DNA from: Bowmanella dokdonensis
GTDB lineage: Bacteria > Pseudomonadota > Gammaproteobacteria > Enterobacterales > Alteromonadaceae
DNA: 64,000 bases
Direction of reading: 5' to 3'
Assembly: GCF_017254865.1 (NCBI RefSeq)
Contig: NZ_JAFKCV010000001.1
Span: forward strand, 310,001 to 374,000
Shown here: positions 1-9,454 of the stretch, piece by piece
Position numbering within the stretch: position 1 is the first letter of the stretch
Layout of the letters: each line of letters begins with the position of its first letter
Made by a program: the position numbers and the translations under genes
The notes under the pieces: generated by a model
What the model was told of the DNA's origin: nothing
Database searches by the model: none
What the model saw: only the letters and a program-made list of their open reading frames with translations

Positions 1-964
1 GGTCCTGCACCACTTTTTGCCGGGCAACGAATCTGTCCATGCCCTGGTAGGCTGCGGGGGCATTGTCATTGATCTTGGCATCGGCGGTGAAGATGTTGAT
101 CATCTCAAGACTATGGCGTTTGCCGATTTCATAGTCGTTAAAGTCATGGGCCGGGGTGATCTTCACGCAGCCTGTGCCGAATTCCGGATCCACATAGTCA
201 TCGGCGATGATTTTGATCAGACGGCCGGTCAACGGCAGCTTGATCTCTTTGCCGATCAGGGCCTGGTAGCGTTCATCATCCGGGTGCACGGCCACGGCGG
301 TATCGCCCAACATGGTCTCGGGCCGGGTGGTGGCCACCACCAGCTCGCCGCTGCCGTCGGCAAGAGGATAGCGCATATGCCACATATGGCCGGCCTCTTC
401 CTCGTTCAGCACTTCCAGATCCGACACTGCCGTGTGCAGCACCGGATCCCAGTTGACCAGGCGCTTGCCCCGATAAATCAGGCCTTCTTCATGCAGTTGC
501 ACGAAGACTTCCTGTACCGCATTGGACAGGTCCTCATCCATGGTAAAGGCTTCGCGGTCCCAGTCGCAGGACGTACCCATGCGGCGCATCTGCGAGGTGA
601 TGGTGCCGCCGGAATGCTCCTTCCATTCCCAGATCTTCTCAACAAACTTTTCGCGGCCCAGATCGTGGCGGGTCTTGCCCTGGGCATTGAGCTGGCGCTC
701 CACCACCATCTGGGTGGCGATGCCCGCATGGTCGGTGCCGCACTGCCACAGGGTGTTGTCGCCCTTCATGCGATGATAGCGGGTTAATGCATCCATAATG
801 GTGTGCTGGAAGGCATGGCCCATATGCAGGCTGCCGGTCACATTGGGCGGCGGCAGCAGGATGCAATAGGATTCGCCTTTACCGGAGGGCCGGAAACAAT
901 GCTGTTCTTCCCAGGCCTGGTAGCGGGCCTGTTCGATATTCTGCGGATCAAAAGTCTTATCCAT
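1..964 (-). CDS. valS: Valyl-tRNA synthetase, N-terminal 321 residues (3' end outside window)
   Basis: Class I aminoacyl-tRNA synthetase that charges tRNA-Val in the cytoplasm. The reading frame is open from the ATG at 964-962 (MDKTFDPQ) to base 1, so the catalytic KMSKS part and the C-terminus are missing. The signature [13 protein letters not shown] lies at about residues 38-50, with HMGH as the HIGH-type ATP-binding motif. It is followed by the start of the CP1 editing domain ([20 protein letters not shown]). The start overlaps the holC stop by 8 bases, and pepA-holC-valS on one strand matches the classical gammaproteobacterial order, so translational coupling is likely. Truncation is due only to the window edge. 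Confidence 0.97.
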   Translation of the reverse strand, partial: MDKTFDPQNIEQARYQAWEEQHCFRPSGKGESYCILLPPPNVTGSLHMGHAFQHTIMDALTRYHRMKGDNTLWQCGTDHAGIATQMVVERQLNAQGKTRHDLGREKFVEKIWEWKEHSGGTITSQMRRMGTSCDWDREAFTMDEDLSNAVQEVFVQLHEEGLIYRGKRLVNWDPVLHTAVSDLEVLNEEEAGHMWHMRYPLADGSGELVVATTRPETMLGDTAVAVHPDDERYQALIGKEIKLPLTGRLIKIIADDYVDPEFGTGCVKITPAHDFNDYEIGKRHSLEMINIFTADAKINDNAPAAYQGMDRFVARQKVVQD

Positions 965-1421
965 CGCTCTTCTCATTCAGACTGGTGGCGGGGCGGGTAT
1001 CCAACTGGTGGCCCGCGCCGCGGTATTGTTTATATCTTTCCCTGGCCTGCTGTTTTGGTTGTTCTGCAGCGGGAACAAAATCGAATATCTTCCGGAAACG
1101 CTGATGATTTTGGGGCAGTTCATCGGCCAGATTAATAAGTACCGGCTTTCCCGGGCCCGGGCTGGCCCCGATCCAGCTCACTTCCACCGGGGTGCCCTTG
1201 GGCGGCCCCTCGCCGGTGAGGTTGTGCGGAATAAAAGCCTCGGCGGGACGTTGCCAGAGCAGTTCGTCGAAGGCTTCGGCCTGGGCCTGATCTTTACAGA
1301 GCACCAGGCAGGCCTGTTTGTCACGAAATGACCTGGCCGCCAATTGACAAGCCAGCGCAAAGGGCGCTGGCTGGTCGTCGATGCTGTCCTGCTCCAGCAG
1401 GTAAAAAACCACCTCAGCCAT
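957..1421 (-). CDS. holC: DNA polymerase III chi subunit
   Basis: Chi is the clamp-loader accessory subunit that links the polymerase III holoenzyme to single-strand binding protein through its partner psi. The product is 154 residues, close to the usual 147-150, starting [11 protein letters not shown]. It shows the family pattern of a long first helix followed by [17 protein letters not shown] and a C-terminal [11 protein letters not shown] strand. It lies between pepA and valS, overlapping valS by 8 bases and separated from pepA by 24 bases, the standard operon position. A short charged tail after about residue 135 is poorly conserved in this family, so it means little. Confidence 0.93.
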   Translation of the reverse strand: MAEVVFYLLEQDSIDDQPAPFALACQLAARSFRDKQACLVLCKDQAQAEAFDELLWQRPAEAFIPHNLTGEGPPKGTPVEVSWIGASPGPGKPVLINLADELPQNHQRFRKIFDFVPAAEQPKQQARERYKQYRGAGHQLDTRPATSLNEKSDG

Positions 1422-1445
1422 GGCTGGCCCGTGCCCTTGACAGCA

Positions 1446-2954
1446 TCAGTCCTCCATCTCCACACCGGCGCGGTTCATCAGAAACTGGGTGAGCATGGGT
1501 ACCGGACGGCCGGTGGAGCCTTTGCCCTTGCCGCCGCTGGTCCAGCCGGTGCCGGCAATGTCCAGATGTGCCCAGTTGTATTTCTTGGTAAAGCGGGACA
1601 GGAAACAGGCAGCGGTAATAGTGCCCGCCGGCCGACCGCCGATATTGGCCATATCGGCAAAGGGGCTTTCGATCTGCTCCTGATACTCGTCCCATAACGG
1701 CAAACGCCAGGCACGATCGCTGCTCTGCTCAGAGGCGTTGAGCAGTTCATGGGCCAGGGGGTTATGGGTACTCATTACGCCGGTGGCATGTTTGCCCAGG
1801 GCAATTACACAGGCGCCGGTCAGCGTCGCCACATCCAGTACCGTATCGGGATTGAAACGCTCCACGTAGGTGAGGGCGTCGCACAGCACCAGGCGGCCTT
1901 CGGCATCGGTGTTGAGCACTTCCACCGTCTGTCCTGACATGGTAGTAAGGATGTCGCCGGGACGATAGGCGCTGGCATCGGGCATGTTTTCGCAGCCGGC
2001 CAGAATGCCGATAATGTTCATGGGCAGATTCAGTTCGGCAATGGACGCCATGGTGCCCAGCACCGAGGCAGCGCCGCACATGTCATATTTCATTTCATCC
2101 ATGGCTTCGGACGGCTTGATGGAGATACCGCCCGAGTCGAAGGTCAGGCCCTTGCCCACCAGCACCACAGGCGCCTGGTTGGGCTGCCCACCCTGGTGGC
2201 GGATGATGGTCATAATGGACTCGTTGGCCGAACCGCGGCCCACGGCCAGATAGGACTGCATACCCAGTTCTTCCATCTGTTTTTCACCGATGGCTTCCAC
2301 GCTGAGGCTGGCATATTTCTGCTCCAGTTCCTTGGCCTGATCCAGCAGATACTGGGGATTACAGATATTCGGCGGCATATTGGCCACGTCCTTGCTCAGC
2401 TTGACGCCGGTGGCCACCGCCAGGCCATGGCAGATGGCACGCTCGCCCACCGGCAGTTCACGGCGGGTAGGCACATTGAACACTATCTTGCGTAGCGGAC
2501 GGCGGGGCTCTTCTTTCTTGGTCTTTAGCTGGGTGAAGGTGTACAGGCTGTCCTGGGTGGTTTCCACTGCCTGGCGGACCTTCCAGTAGGTGTCGCGTCC
2601 CTTGACATGCAACTCGGTGAGAAAGCACACGGCTTCCATGGAGCCGGTTTCATTCAGGGTGCTGATGGTGCGGGCGATAATCTGCTTGTACTGGCGCTCG
2701 TCCAGCTCCCGTTCTTTGCCACAACCCACCAGCAATACCCGCTCGCTGAGGATATTGGGTACATGATGCAGCAGCAGCATTTGACCGGCCTTGCCTTCCA
2801 GGTCCCCGCGGCGCAGCAGGTTGCTGATGTAGCCCCCGCTGATTTCATCCAATTGCTCGGCAACGGCGGTCAGACGGCGAGGCTCAAACACGCCCACCAC
2901 AATACAGGCACTGCGCTGCTTTTCCGGACTGCCACTTTTTACGCTAAATTCCAT
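1446..2954 (-). CDS. pepA: Leucyl aminopeptidase A (M17 family)
   Basis: Cytosolic hexameric dizinc/manganese exopeptidase that removes N-terminal Leu and other residues; in E. coli PepA also binds DNA at cer and carAB. The product is 502 residues, near the E. coli 503. The metal and catalytic set is intact: Lys268 and Asp273 in [10 protein letters not shown], Lys280, Asp291, and Asp350/Glu352 in the signature NTDAEGRL (348-355). The start [13 protein letters not shown] is the family start. It heads the pepA-holC-valS operon and is divergent from lptF across a 239-bp spacer that must hold both promoters. I see no clear consensus boxes there, only AT-rich sequence at 3105-3170. Confidence 0.97.
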   Translation of the reverse strand: MEFSVKSGSPEKQRSACIVVGVFEPRRLTAVAEQLDEISGGYISNLLRRGDLEGKAGQMLLLHHVPNILSERVLLVGCGKERELDERQYKQIIARTISTLNETGSMEAVCFLTELHVKGRDTYWKVRQAVETTQDSLYTFTQLKTKKEEPRRPLRKIVFNVPTRRELPVGERAICHGLAVATGVKLSKDVANMPPNICNPQYLLDQAKELEQKYASLSVEAIGEKQMEELGMQSYLAVGRGSANESIMTIIRHQGGQPNQAPVVLVGKGLTFDSGGISIKPSEAMDEMKYDMCGAASVLGTMASIAELNLPMNIIGILAGCENMPDASAYRPGDILTTMSGQTVEVLNTDAEGRLVLCDALTYVERFNPDTVLDVATLTGACVIALGKHATGVMSTHNPLAHELLNASEQSSDRAWRLPLWDEYQEQIESPFADMANIGGRPAGTITAACFLSRFTKKYNWAHLDIAGTGWTSGGKGKGSTGRPVPMLTQFLMNRAGVEMED

Positions 2955-3193
2955 TCTTCACCCCATTTTGACTGGTGTTGACGCATCGGGTGCGTTAGCC
3001 TTTTTACTGCGTTTTGGCCCGACAAATGATGACTTGGATCCGGCAAACGGGAACAGATCAGAATTCTTGAAATGTCCTGCACCACAAGCCGTTAAAAAAG
3101 GCCGCAATCGCAAATTAAACTTGTGAAAACGTTAAGTTTACTTAAAAATTTATAGCATTCCACTAAAAATGCCACTTTTCCATTGGGATCCAT

Positions 3194-4315
3194 GTGCTGA
3201 TTTTCCGTTACTTGCTCAGAGAAACCCTTAAGTCGCAGATTGCGGTTTTTCTGGTGCTGATGGCCATTTTTGTCATCCAGAAATTCGTCCGGGTACTGGC
3301 CGAAGCCACTGACGGCGACATTCCCGCCGGACTGGTGCTGGGCTTTCTGGCGCTGAACATGCCGGTGTTGGCTTCCCTGATCCTGCCCTTATCCCTGTTT
3401 CTCGGCATCATGCTGGCCCATGGCCGTTTTTATGTGGATCACGAGATGGCGGTGATGCGTGCCTGCGGCGTCAGCGAATGGTACGTGACCCGGGTCATGC
3501 TGGTGCTGGCGGCCGTGATCGCCCTGGTGTCCGGCGCCCTGACCCTGTGGCTTGCCCCCCTGTCCATGGAAGTGGAATACCGGCTCGAAGAGCAGCTCAG
3601 TGCGGAGTCCGGGCTGACCAGCCTGATCCCCGGCCGCTTCCAGCAGAGCGCCAACCAAAAAGCGGTGATTTTCGTCCATGATATCGGCAGCGGCGAGAAC
3701 CAACTGGAGCGGGTGTTTCTCGCCCAGCAGGAGGAAGGGGCGGATAAATCGGCCTTTCGGATTATTTACGCCGACAGTGGCAGTGTACGCCAGGAAAATG
3801 ACGGCTCCGAGCAATTGGCCCTGAACCGGGGGGTCCAGTATGAAGGGGAGAAGGGCCAGCTCAGTTTCCGCAAGGTGGAATTTGATGAATACCAGATTCA
3901 GATAGCCGAGCGCACCCCGGAACACCGGGCACGCAAAATGGCCGCCTATACCACGGCGCAATTGCTGAGCGAGGACAGTCTGGACGCCACCGCTGAGCTG
4001 CAATGGCGGCTGGCCATTCCGCTTTCGTTACCTTTTCTGGTGTTGATCGCGGTGCCTCTGTCGGCAGTGGATCCGCGCCAGGGTCGTTTCGGTAAGATTT
4101 TTCCTGCCCTGCTGTTGTATCTGGGCTATTACCTGCTGCTGATGGCCGGCCGTAAAGTGCTGGAAAACGGCAAGGTGCCTCCCGAACTGGGCCTGTGGTG
4201 GGTCCACGGCGTCATCCTGCTGATCGGCGTGCTGCTGCTGGCCAGGGGCAGACCCCTGGGAGTAAGGGTAAGAGCCAGGCTAAAAGGTAATGGTCAGCGG
4301 GGGGCAAGGACATGA
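3194..4315 (+). CDS. lptF: LPS export ABC transporter permease LptF
   Basis: One of the two inner-membrane permeases of the LptB2FG complex that extracts lipopolysaccharide from the inner membrane and drives it along the Lpt bridge. The 373-residue product begins LIFRYLLRETLKSQ, which aligns with the conserved LptF N-terminus, so the GTG at 3194 is the start. Three N-terminal membrane segments, a periplasmic beta-jellyroll region (about 130-260) and three C-terminal segments (from about 272) are visible. The stop overlaps the lptG start by four bases (ATGA), so the two are translationally coupled. Divergent to pepA as in E. coli. Confidence 0.96.
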   Translation: MLIFRYLLRETLKSQIAVFLVLMAIFVIQKFVRVLAEATDGDIPAGLVLGFLALNMPVLASLILPLSLFLGIMLAHGRFYVDHEMAVMRACGVSEWYVTRVMLVLAAVIALVSGALTLWLAPLSMEVEYRLEEQLSAESGLTSLIPGRFQQSANQKAVIFVHDIGSGENQLERVFLAQQEEGADKSAFRIIYADSGSVRQENDGSEQLALNRGVQYEGEKGQLSFRKVEFDEYQIQIAERTPEHRARKMAAYTTAQLLSEDSLDATAELQWRLAIPLSLPFLVLIAVPLSAVDPRQGRFGKIFPALLLYLGYYLLLMAGRKVLENGKVPPELGLWWVHGVILLIGVLLLARGRPLGVRVRARLKGNGQRGART

Positions 4316-5373
4316 TCAGGACTCTGGACTTGTATCTGGCCCGCACCCTGATTGGCACCACCTTTATCACCCTGCTGGTGCTGGTGGGGCTGTCTTCCCT
4401 GATCAAGTTTGTCGAGCAGCTCAAGTATCTGGATCGCGGAAACTACGACATGATGGTGGCGGGTATTTACGTGCTGCTCAGTGTGCCCCGTGAAATCGAA
4501 CAGTTTTTTCCCATGGCGACACTGATTGGCGGCCTGATTGGCATGGGGATGCTGGCCAGCAACAGTGAGTTGGTGGTGATGCAGGCAGCCGGTATGAGCC
4601 GCTGGAATATCATTGCCTCGGCGATGAAATCTGCCTTGCTGATGGTGGTGTTTGTGATGGCGCTGGGAGAATGGGTGGCGCCGGTCAGTGAGACCCATGC
4701 CAAGGAGATCCGCACTCAGGCCATCTCCGGCGGCAGCCTGTTTTCGTCCGAGCGACTGGTATGGGCCAAAGATGGCCGGGATTTTGTCAGTATCGGTGAA
4801 GTGGTGAGTAAGGACCAACTACTCAATATCAGCCTGTATAAATTCGATGAGAACCTAAACCTGGTACAGATCGTCAACGCCGAACAGGCCAACTTCCTCG
4901 GCCAGAGCTGGCGGCTGAACCGGGTGCGTACCATGGACATCAGTGAGGATCGCATTGCTAGCCGTACCGACAAGCAGTCCAAATGGGTGTCCAGCCTGAC
5001 CCCGGACAAGCTGGGCGTGGTCACCGTCAAGCCTGAGGCCCTGTCAGTCAGGGGCCTGAACGATTATGTGACCTATCTGGAAAACAACAGTCAGGATGCC
5101 AGTCGCTACGAGCTGGCCCTGTGGCGCAAGGTTATCCAGCCGGTGACGGTGGGGGTGATGCTGCTGGTCGCCCTGTCCTTTATCTTCGGGCCGCTGCGCA
5201 GCGTGACGATGGGCGCCCGGGTGATTATGGGCGTACTGACCGGCTTTGGCTTTTTTATCGCCAACGAAGTGTTCGGCCCCTTAAGCCTGGTCTATCAGAT
5301 GCCCGCATTTGTTGGGGCCCTGCTGCCCAGTCTGCTGTTTGCCGGCCTGGCTGCCCATCTGCTGCGTAAGTAG
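4312..5373 (+). CDS. lptG: LPS export ABC transporter permease LptG
   Basis: Partner permease of LptF in the LptB2FG lipopolysaccharide extractor. The 353-residue protein starts MIRTLDLYLARTLIG, typical of LptG, and has the same plan of three membrane helices, a periplasmic domain and three C-terminal helices (ending LLPSLLFAGLAAHLLRK). Length matches E. coli LptG (360). The residues GVTVFVM-like coupling region is represented by MQAAGMSRWNIIASAMKSA after the third helix. It is coupled to lptF by an ATGA overlap and ends 16 bases from the convergent cytochrome gene, with a CCCGGCCGGG palindrome just after the stop. Confidence 0.96.
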   Translation: MIRTLDLYLARTLIGTTFITLLVLVGLSSLIKFVEQLKYLDRGNYDMMVAGIYVLLSVPREIEQFFPMATLIGGLIGMGMLASNSELVVMQAAGMSRWNIIASAMKSALLMVVFVMALGEWVAPVSETHAKEIRTQAISGGSLFSSERLVWAKDGRDFVSIGEVVSKDQLLNISLYKFDENLNLVQIVNAEQANFLGQSWRLNRVRTMDISEDRIASRTDKQSKWVSSLTPDKLGVVTVKPEALSVRGLNDYVTYLENNSQDASRYELALWRKVIQPVTVGVMLLVALSFIFGPLRSVTMGARVIMGVLTGFGFFIANEVFGPLSLVYQMPAFVGALLPSLLFAGLAAHLLRK

Positions 5374-5389
5374 CCCGGCCGGGAAGGCA

Positions 5390-5845
5390 TCAGGGGAAGT
5401 AGGTCGGATAGTTGGTCCGGTTAAAGGGCTTAAGCTGATATTGGGGTTGCAAAAAAGCCACCAGATCCGTCAACTCGGCCACCGTCATCACTTCATTATA
5501 ATTGCGCATCAGGGATTGGCCTGAGCTGTCGGTGAGCTGTTCGGCCGGTAAACTGGTGGCAATCTTGTGAGAGGGGTTAATCACTGCCGTTACCAGCTCC
5601 GCATAGGTCTTGATGCGGGTGACATCTCCACCCAGCCGCACCCGTTTGGCAATGTCCAGCTCGAGTTCCTGCTCTTCGAAACCTTTAAGACTGTGGCAGG
5701 CCAGGCACTGATAAGTCAGAAACACCTCTTCACCCTTAGCCACATCGCCTGCAGGCAGACTGAAGCCCCGGGGGGAATCCGCTCCCTGTTCACAGCTTGC
5801 CAGCAAGGCGGTCAGTATCAGCATCATTAAAACACGCATATCCAT
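5390..5845 (-). CDS. Monohaem cytochrome c lipoprotein
   Basis: Predicted small periplasmic electron carrier, 151 residues. The N-terminus has a signal ending in a lipobox (LTALLASC), so it is probably membrane-anchored by lipid. One haem-binding CLACH motif follows at about residues 47-51, and Met in LMRNYNEVM is a reasonable axial ligand. The C-terminal VAELTDLVAFLQ helix is typical of class I cytochromes c. The ribosome-binding AGGAG sits only 2 bases before the first ATG but 8 before the third codon (ATG at 5839), so the real start may be 5839. The gene stands alone; its redox partner cannot be told from context. Confidence 0.85.
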   Translation of the reverse strand: MDMRVLMMLILTALLASCEQGADSPRGFSLPAGDVAKGEEVFLTYQCLACHSLKGFEEQELELDIAKRVRLGGDVTRIKTYAELVTAVINPSHKIATSLPAEQLTDSSGQSLMRNYNEVMTVAELTDLVAFLQPQYQLKPFNRTNYPTYFP

Positions 5846-5930
5846 CTCCTGGATTCGGGTCAGCCTGGACGTTTCTGGCGGACGTGGAAGGTTAGGGATA
5901 GACTAAATTGGGTAGGGTGGTCAAATATTG

Positions 5931-5949
5931 ACCCGGATCAAGTCCGGGT
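5931..5949 (-). terminator. Hairpin after the RDD gene, possible weak terminator
   Basis: ACCCGGA at 5931-5937 and TCCGGGT at 5943-5949 form a perfect 7-bp stem with a 5-base loop, 17 bases past the stop of the RDD gene on the minus strand. The following minus-strand run (CAATATTTGA) is only weakly U-rich, so termination is inferred. Confidence 0.45.
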
Positions 5950-5965
5950 GCGAAGAGTGGGTCAA

Positions 5966-6481
5966 TCAGCCCTGCAGATCCTGCCAGGCTTTGTGATGAT
6001 TGGCATCTTTGCTCAGTACCAGCATTTCGGTGCCGGCCAGCCTGTCCTGCAGGGATTGTTTGTGCTTGAAGTCCAGCAAAACCAGCAGGCTACCCAGACC
6101 GCCCAGTGAGCAGACCAGGCGTAGCAGCGCACGACCATAGCCCAGCGGCCTGTCATCGGTGCTGAACAAACGCAGGCGCCAGGCGCGCATGCCGATGGTC
6201 TGGCCGCCGTTACGCCAGAACCACAGGAAAAAACCCAGCACCCATGCCACGGACCAGGCAAAGATAATGCCGCGGTAAAGGTGTGACTGTCCGATCACTT
6301 CCATACTGTGCTGATAGCCCTGCTTGTCCAGCACGGCATTTTCCAGCAGCAGGATCAGCACCACAGTAACCAGGATGCCGGCCACCATAAACACAGCCAC
6401 CGCCACCAGGGCGTCGTAAATCATGGCGGCCAGACGGCGGAAAAAGCCGGCGCGGGGAAAAGTCTCAGTCTGTTCAGCCAT
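5966..6481 (-). CDS. RDD family membrane protein
   Basis: Small inner-membrane protein of 171 residues with the RDD pattern: Arg in FPRAGFFRRLAAMIYD, the first Asp at the start of helix 1 (YDALVAVAVFMVAGILV), then two further helices and the conserved NGGQTIGMRAWRLRL turn. RDD proteins are widespread and mostly uncharacterised; some act in Na+/H+ antiport, but nothing here supports that for this one. It follows the SMP-30-like gene by 41 bases on the same strand, so the two may be co-transcribed. Confidence 0.85.
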   Translation of the reverse strand: MAEQTETFPRAGFFRRLAAMIYDALVAVAVFMVAGILVTVVLILLLENAVLDKQGYQHSMEVIGQSHLYRGIIFAWSVAWVLGFFLWFWRNGGQTIGMRAWRLRLFSTDDRPLGYGRALLRLVCSLGGLGSLLVLLDFKHKQSLQDRLAGTEMLVLSKDANHHKAWQDLQG

Positions 6482-6522
6482 CGGTGAGCGGGTCTAATGG
6501 GAGGTGGCAGGAGTCTATCAGC

Positions 6523-7446
6523 CTATTGGCTTAGAACAAAGGCCCGGCCTGGATACTCAGCCTCCAACGCCTCTATAGCGCCGCGCTGCTGCATGGTGAC
6601 ATAAAGGGTGCGGCCCTGCTCGCCGCCAAAGGCCAGGTTAGTGGGATGCTGCCCCTTCAGGGTCAGCGTCTTCACCCACTCTCCCTGAGGTGAAATGACC
6701 GCTATCTGTCCTGCGCCATAGCGGGCCACATACAGATTACCCTGGCTGTCGCAACGCATGCCGTCCAGGCCGAAATCGTCAAACTGATAGAAAAGCTGTT
6801 TACCTGACGGCACTCCTGTCTTATCCAGGCGGTAGCGCCAGATGCGGCGCTGCACACTCTCGTTCACGTACAGATACTGTTCGTCAGTGCTTACTTCTAT
6901 GCCATTGGTTGTACCCATGCCGCTCTCTATCAGAGTCACTTCACCAGACGGGCTGAACATCCACAACTGACCACTGTTATTGGCCCAGTCAGGATCGCTG
7001 GCGTAGACAATATCATTGGCGCTGATGGCGATATCATTGGGCTGGTGCATCTGCAGCTGATGAGCCAGTACGGAGACCGTCCGGGTATCCATCTCTATCA
7101 GCAGAATATTGTGCCCGGTGTAGTCAGCCACCAGTAACTGGCCCCGGCTGTTAAAGCGCAGCCCGTTACCCACTGAGCCTTCTGGCAGGCGCACAAACAG
7201 TTCGGCGTTGCCCTGGGCGTCCACCCGGCCAATCGTTCCTTGCTCGGCAAAGTTCACCGCATACAGGTTACCGGCCTTGTCCGCCACCGGTCCTTCCACC
7301 CCCTGGGTAAAGGTCCCCTCGGCAACCAGATCACGGCTTTGAGCCAGACTGGTCGTACTCATTGCGCACAACGCACACAGCATAGCGAACATAGTTCCGA
7401 TATTGCACAGTTGCCGGGCGTTGGCAGAGCGTGTTAAAGACAACAT
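6523..7446 (-). CDS. Secreted SMP-30/gluconolactonase-like beta-propeller
   Basis: The 307-residue form starts at the ATG 7446-7444 (MLSLTRSANARQL) and has a cleavable signal ending near STTSLAQS. A longer frame back to 7533 exists but adds a segment that would precede the signal, so I prefer the shorter start. The mature part has repeated blades such as GTIGRVDAQGNAELFV, NDIAISANDIVYASDPDW, TNGIEVSTDEQYLYVNES and DGMRCDSQGNLYVARYG, the pattern of the SMP-30/Gluconolactonase/LRE family, whose members hydrolyse lactones with a bound divalent metal. The Glu/Asn/Asp metal ligands look present, but the substrate is unknown. Probably periplasmic. Confidence 0.8.
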   Translation of the reverse strand: MLSLTRSANARQLCNIGTMFAMLCALCAMSTTSLAQSRDLVAEGTFTQGVEGPVADKAGNLYAVNFAEQGTIGRVDAQGNAELFVRLPEGSVGNGLRFNSRGQLLVADYTGHNILLIEMDTRTVSVLAHQLQMHQPNDIAISANDIVYASDPDWANNSGQLWMFSPSGEVTLIESGMGTTNGIEVSTDEQYLYVNESVQRRIWRYRLDKTGVPSGKQLFYQFDDFGLDGMRCDSQGNLYVARYGAGQIAVISPQGEWVKTLTLKGQHPTNLAFGGEQGRTLYVTMQQRGAIEALEAEYPGRAFVLSQ

Positions 7447-7696
7447 AGACAGGTCCAACCCATTGAAAAAACACGTGACAGACGTATACCATAAAGACGC
7501 TATGTTAATAAATAACCATATTTTAATAGGCAATTGTTATTTACTAACTTTCTGAGGAGCATCAACCAGCACTCAGAGGCGGCAGAGGCCCCTAGCAAGG
7601 CAATGCACCCTGCATCAGAATGCAACCAGCAAGCGAGTGAAACCCTCTGAAGAGATTGTTTTTTAAACGAATCTCCCTGGCTCTCCGACAAAACAC

Positions 7697-7724
7697 TTGC
7701 ACGGTAAATTGCAGTGGCTATAAT
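7697..7724 (+). promoter_or_regulatory. Sigma-70 promoter of tRNA-Leu
   Basis: TTGCAC at 7697-7702 and a perfect TATAAT at 7719-7724 are separated by 16 bases. The expected start lies near 7731 and is followed by a GC-rich discriminator (GCCTGCC), usual for stable-RNA promoters under stringent control. The tRNA begins about 75 bases downstream, implying a processed 5' leader. Confidence 0.75.
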
Positions 7725-7804
7725 GCCTGCCTCTCTGAGCGAGGGCACCCAATCCCCTGAATACAAGCTCAAAGCAAGACAATCTGTTACAAGACCCCCC
7801 TCAT

Positions 7805-7891
7805 GCCTGGGTGGCGAAATTGGTAGACGCAGCGGATTCAAAATCCGCCGGTGGTAACACTGTGTCGGTTCGAGTCCGACCCCAGGCACCA
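7805..7891 (+). tRNA. tRNA-Leu (anticodon CAA)
   Basis: An 87-nt class II tRNA. The acceptor stem pairs GCCTGGG (7805-7811) with CCCAGGC (7881-7887) perfectly; the discriminator is A7888 and the CCA end is encoded (7889-7891). The anticodon stem GCGGA/TCCGC holds the 7-base loop TTCAAAA, giving anticodon CAA, which reads UUG leucine codons. A long variable arm and the T-arm loop GGTTCGAGTCC are present. No strong terminator is visible between it and the convergent protease gene at 7952. Confidence 0.97.
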
Positions 7892-7951
7892 TATCCCTCT
7901 AATTCATTGAATTATAAAATATTATCAAGATCTCTGACCCCTTAATCCATG

Positions 7952-9202
7952 TCAGTGTATGGAGTAGCCCTTAATATCAACAGCATTAAGCACAAAGCAT
8001 TGGTTATGGGAGGCGAGACAAACCTGATGTTCGCCGACTTGTGAGGCAATATCATTGTACTGGCTTAATGAGATTTCGGAGGTCGGCTGTTGATTCAGAT
8101 GGGTCACAATGTCACCTTCTTTGATGTTGGTGCGGCTGGCGGGCAGGTCGGGGAACACATAGCGCACGACGAAGTCGCCGCTGCGGATTTTGCGAAGCTC
8201 CAACCCCAGTAAGTTATAGTCGGTCACAAAGGGCTGTTGAGGAACCAGATAAAACGCATCGTTTGGGTAATCAATTACCGTTTTAAACTGGTTCATCAAT
8301 GCGTTACCTATTACCCACCAGTCATCTTCATCATCACCTGGTATTAAGTTCACCTTTACATTGTCAATTTTCAGGTCCCCAAAGGATAGCCAGGGGAGAG
8401 ATACCCGATCATGTTCTACTTTGCCGCTTAAACCAAAGTCTGCTGCTCGCACTCTGGGTGAAGCAATCTCTATCTCATTCTCTTGCACGTAGAGCGCACT
8501 CAGCTTCACATAATGGCGGCTGCCTGTATCAACAATAAACTCTCCCTCCACTACATGCTCCTCGTTGAAAGCCAAATCGCCGTTTACCCTGATTTTGTTC
8601 ATAAAGGCACTGAGTTCTAAATATTGAGCATGGTCCTGCGGCTGGTATTTTTCTGTGGAGAGGATGATTTCATTGGCGCTGGCATCAAATTCCCAGATGA
8701 AGTGACGCATCATGTCATGGCCTATCACGCCATCAAAAACAGCTTCATCCTCGCGGAGATAATAGTAGCTTTCAGACACCGGAATTAATGCGGCTTTCAT
8801 ATTGTCAAAGTACACCCCGCCCAGATCAATACGTTTAATATCGGTCTGGTAAGCGGCACTCTTGCCCTCTTCGCCCCAGCCCCCCATAGACAGGTCAAAG
8901 CCACGCTTGAGTCCCAACTGCTTGACTTTGGGTGTATCCATCAGAATCAGGAATCGCGCACCTGTGTCTACCAGAAACAACAGCTTCTCTCCATTGACGG
9001 TGGCATGAATATAGGGCTTTTCTCCCTGGTACTGGGCATCCAGCGCAAGGCGATTGTCACCGGTGAAAACCGGCTCAACATCAGAGTTAATCTGCATCAT
9101 TCGCAACGAGTTAGCGATATTACAGCCAGCCAAATGGAAGACGGCAAAAACAGAGATAAAGAGAAATTTTAAGTGGTGGATTTGCACTACAGTATTACTC
9201 AA
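7952..9202 (-). CDS. Lipoprotein with two retropepsin-like aspartic protease lobes and a PDZ domain
   Basis: A 416-residue predicted lipoprotein (lipobox HLAGC, Cys27). It contains two aspartic-protease signatures in one chain: FLVDTGARF (DTG 79-81) and FIVDTGSRH (DTG 225-227). Each is followed about 80 residues later by a matching hydrophobic-Gly strand (VIGHDMMRHFIWEFD and VIGNALMNQFKTVID). That is two complete retropepsin-type lobes, a bilobal pepsin-like plan by tandem duplication. A PDZ-like region follows (about 335-400, ASRTNIKEGDIVTHLN). Likely a periplasmic or outer-membrane peptidase of unknown substrate. The only in-frame upstream start is TTG at 9202 or a GTG at 9187; neither has a clear ribosome site. 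It stands alone, convergent with the tRNA. Confidence 0.82.
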   Translation of the reverse strand: MSNTVVQIHHLKFLFISVFAVFHLAGCNIANSLRMMQINSDVEPVFTGDNRLALDAQYQGEKPYIHATVNGEKLLFLVDTGARFLILMDTPKVKQLGLKRGFDLSMGGWGEEGKSAAYQTDIKRIDLGGVYFDNMKAALIPVSESYYYLREDEAVFDGVIGHDMMRHFIWEFDASANEIILSTEKYQPQDHAQYLELSAFMNKIRVNGDLAFNEEHVVEGEFIVDTGSRHYVKLSALYVQENEIEIASPRVRAADFGLSGKVEHDRVSLPWLSFGDLKIDNVKVNLIPGDDEDDWWVIGNALMNQFKTVIDYPNDAFYLVPQQPFVTDYNLLGLELRKIRSGDFVVRYVFPDLPASRTNIKEGDIVTHLNQQPTSEISLSQYNDIASQVGEHQVCLASHNQCFVLNAVDIKGYSIH

Positions 9203-9454
9203 TAGGAAAACATCGGATGAGGGTATTGGGCATCATGTGAAATTGGTGTGAAGTGACGCATGTCGATTGCGCTTTTTCGTTGACTCTACTCCTGACCTTC
9301 CCTCGAGATTGGTACCAACCCTTCAATGAGATTTTTCCAACTTTTGGGTGCCCCTTTTATTTACCCGTGTGGTTATGTTGCATGCGCCGATGGTGATGCT
9401 TTTTTGTGCTAACCTTTGCACAGCGGATAACACAGGTGCCACAGCACCGGGAGA

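Noticed and set aside
17-787. 256-aa plus-strand frame
   Set aside because: Lies wholly opposite valS, whose frame has clear synthetase motifs; a high-GC shadow.
7500-7892. 130-aa minus-strand frame starting MVPGVGLEPTQCYHRR
   Set aside because: It is the antisense reading of the tRNA-Leu gene and its leader, a well-known false protein made by translating tRNA complements.
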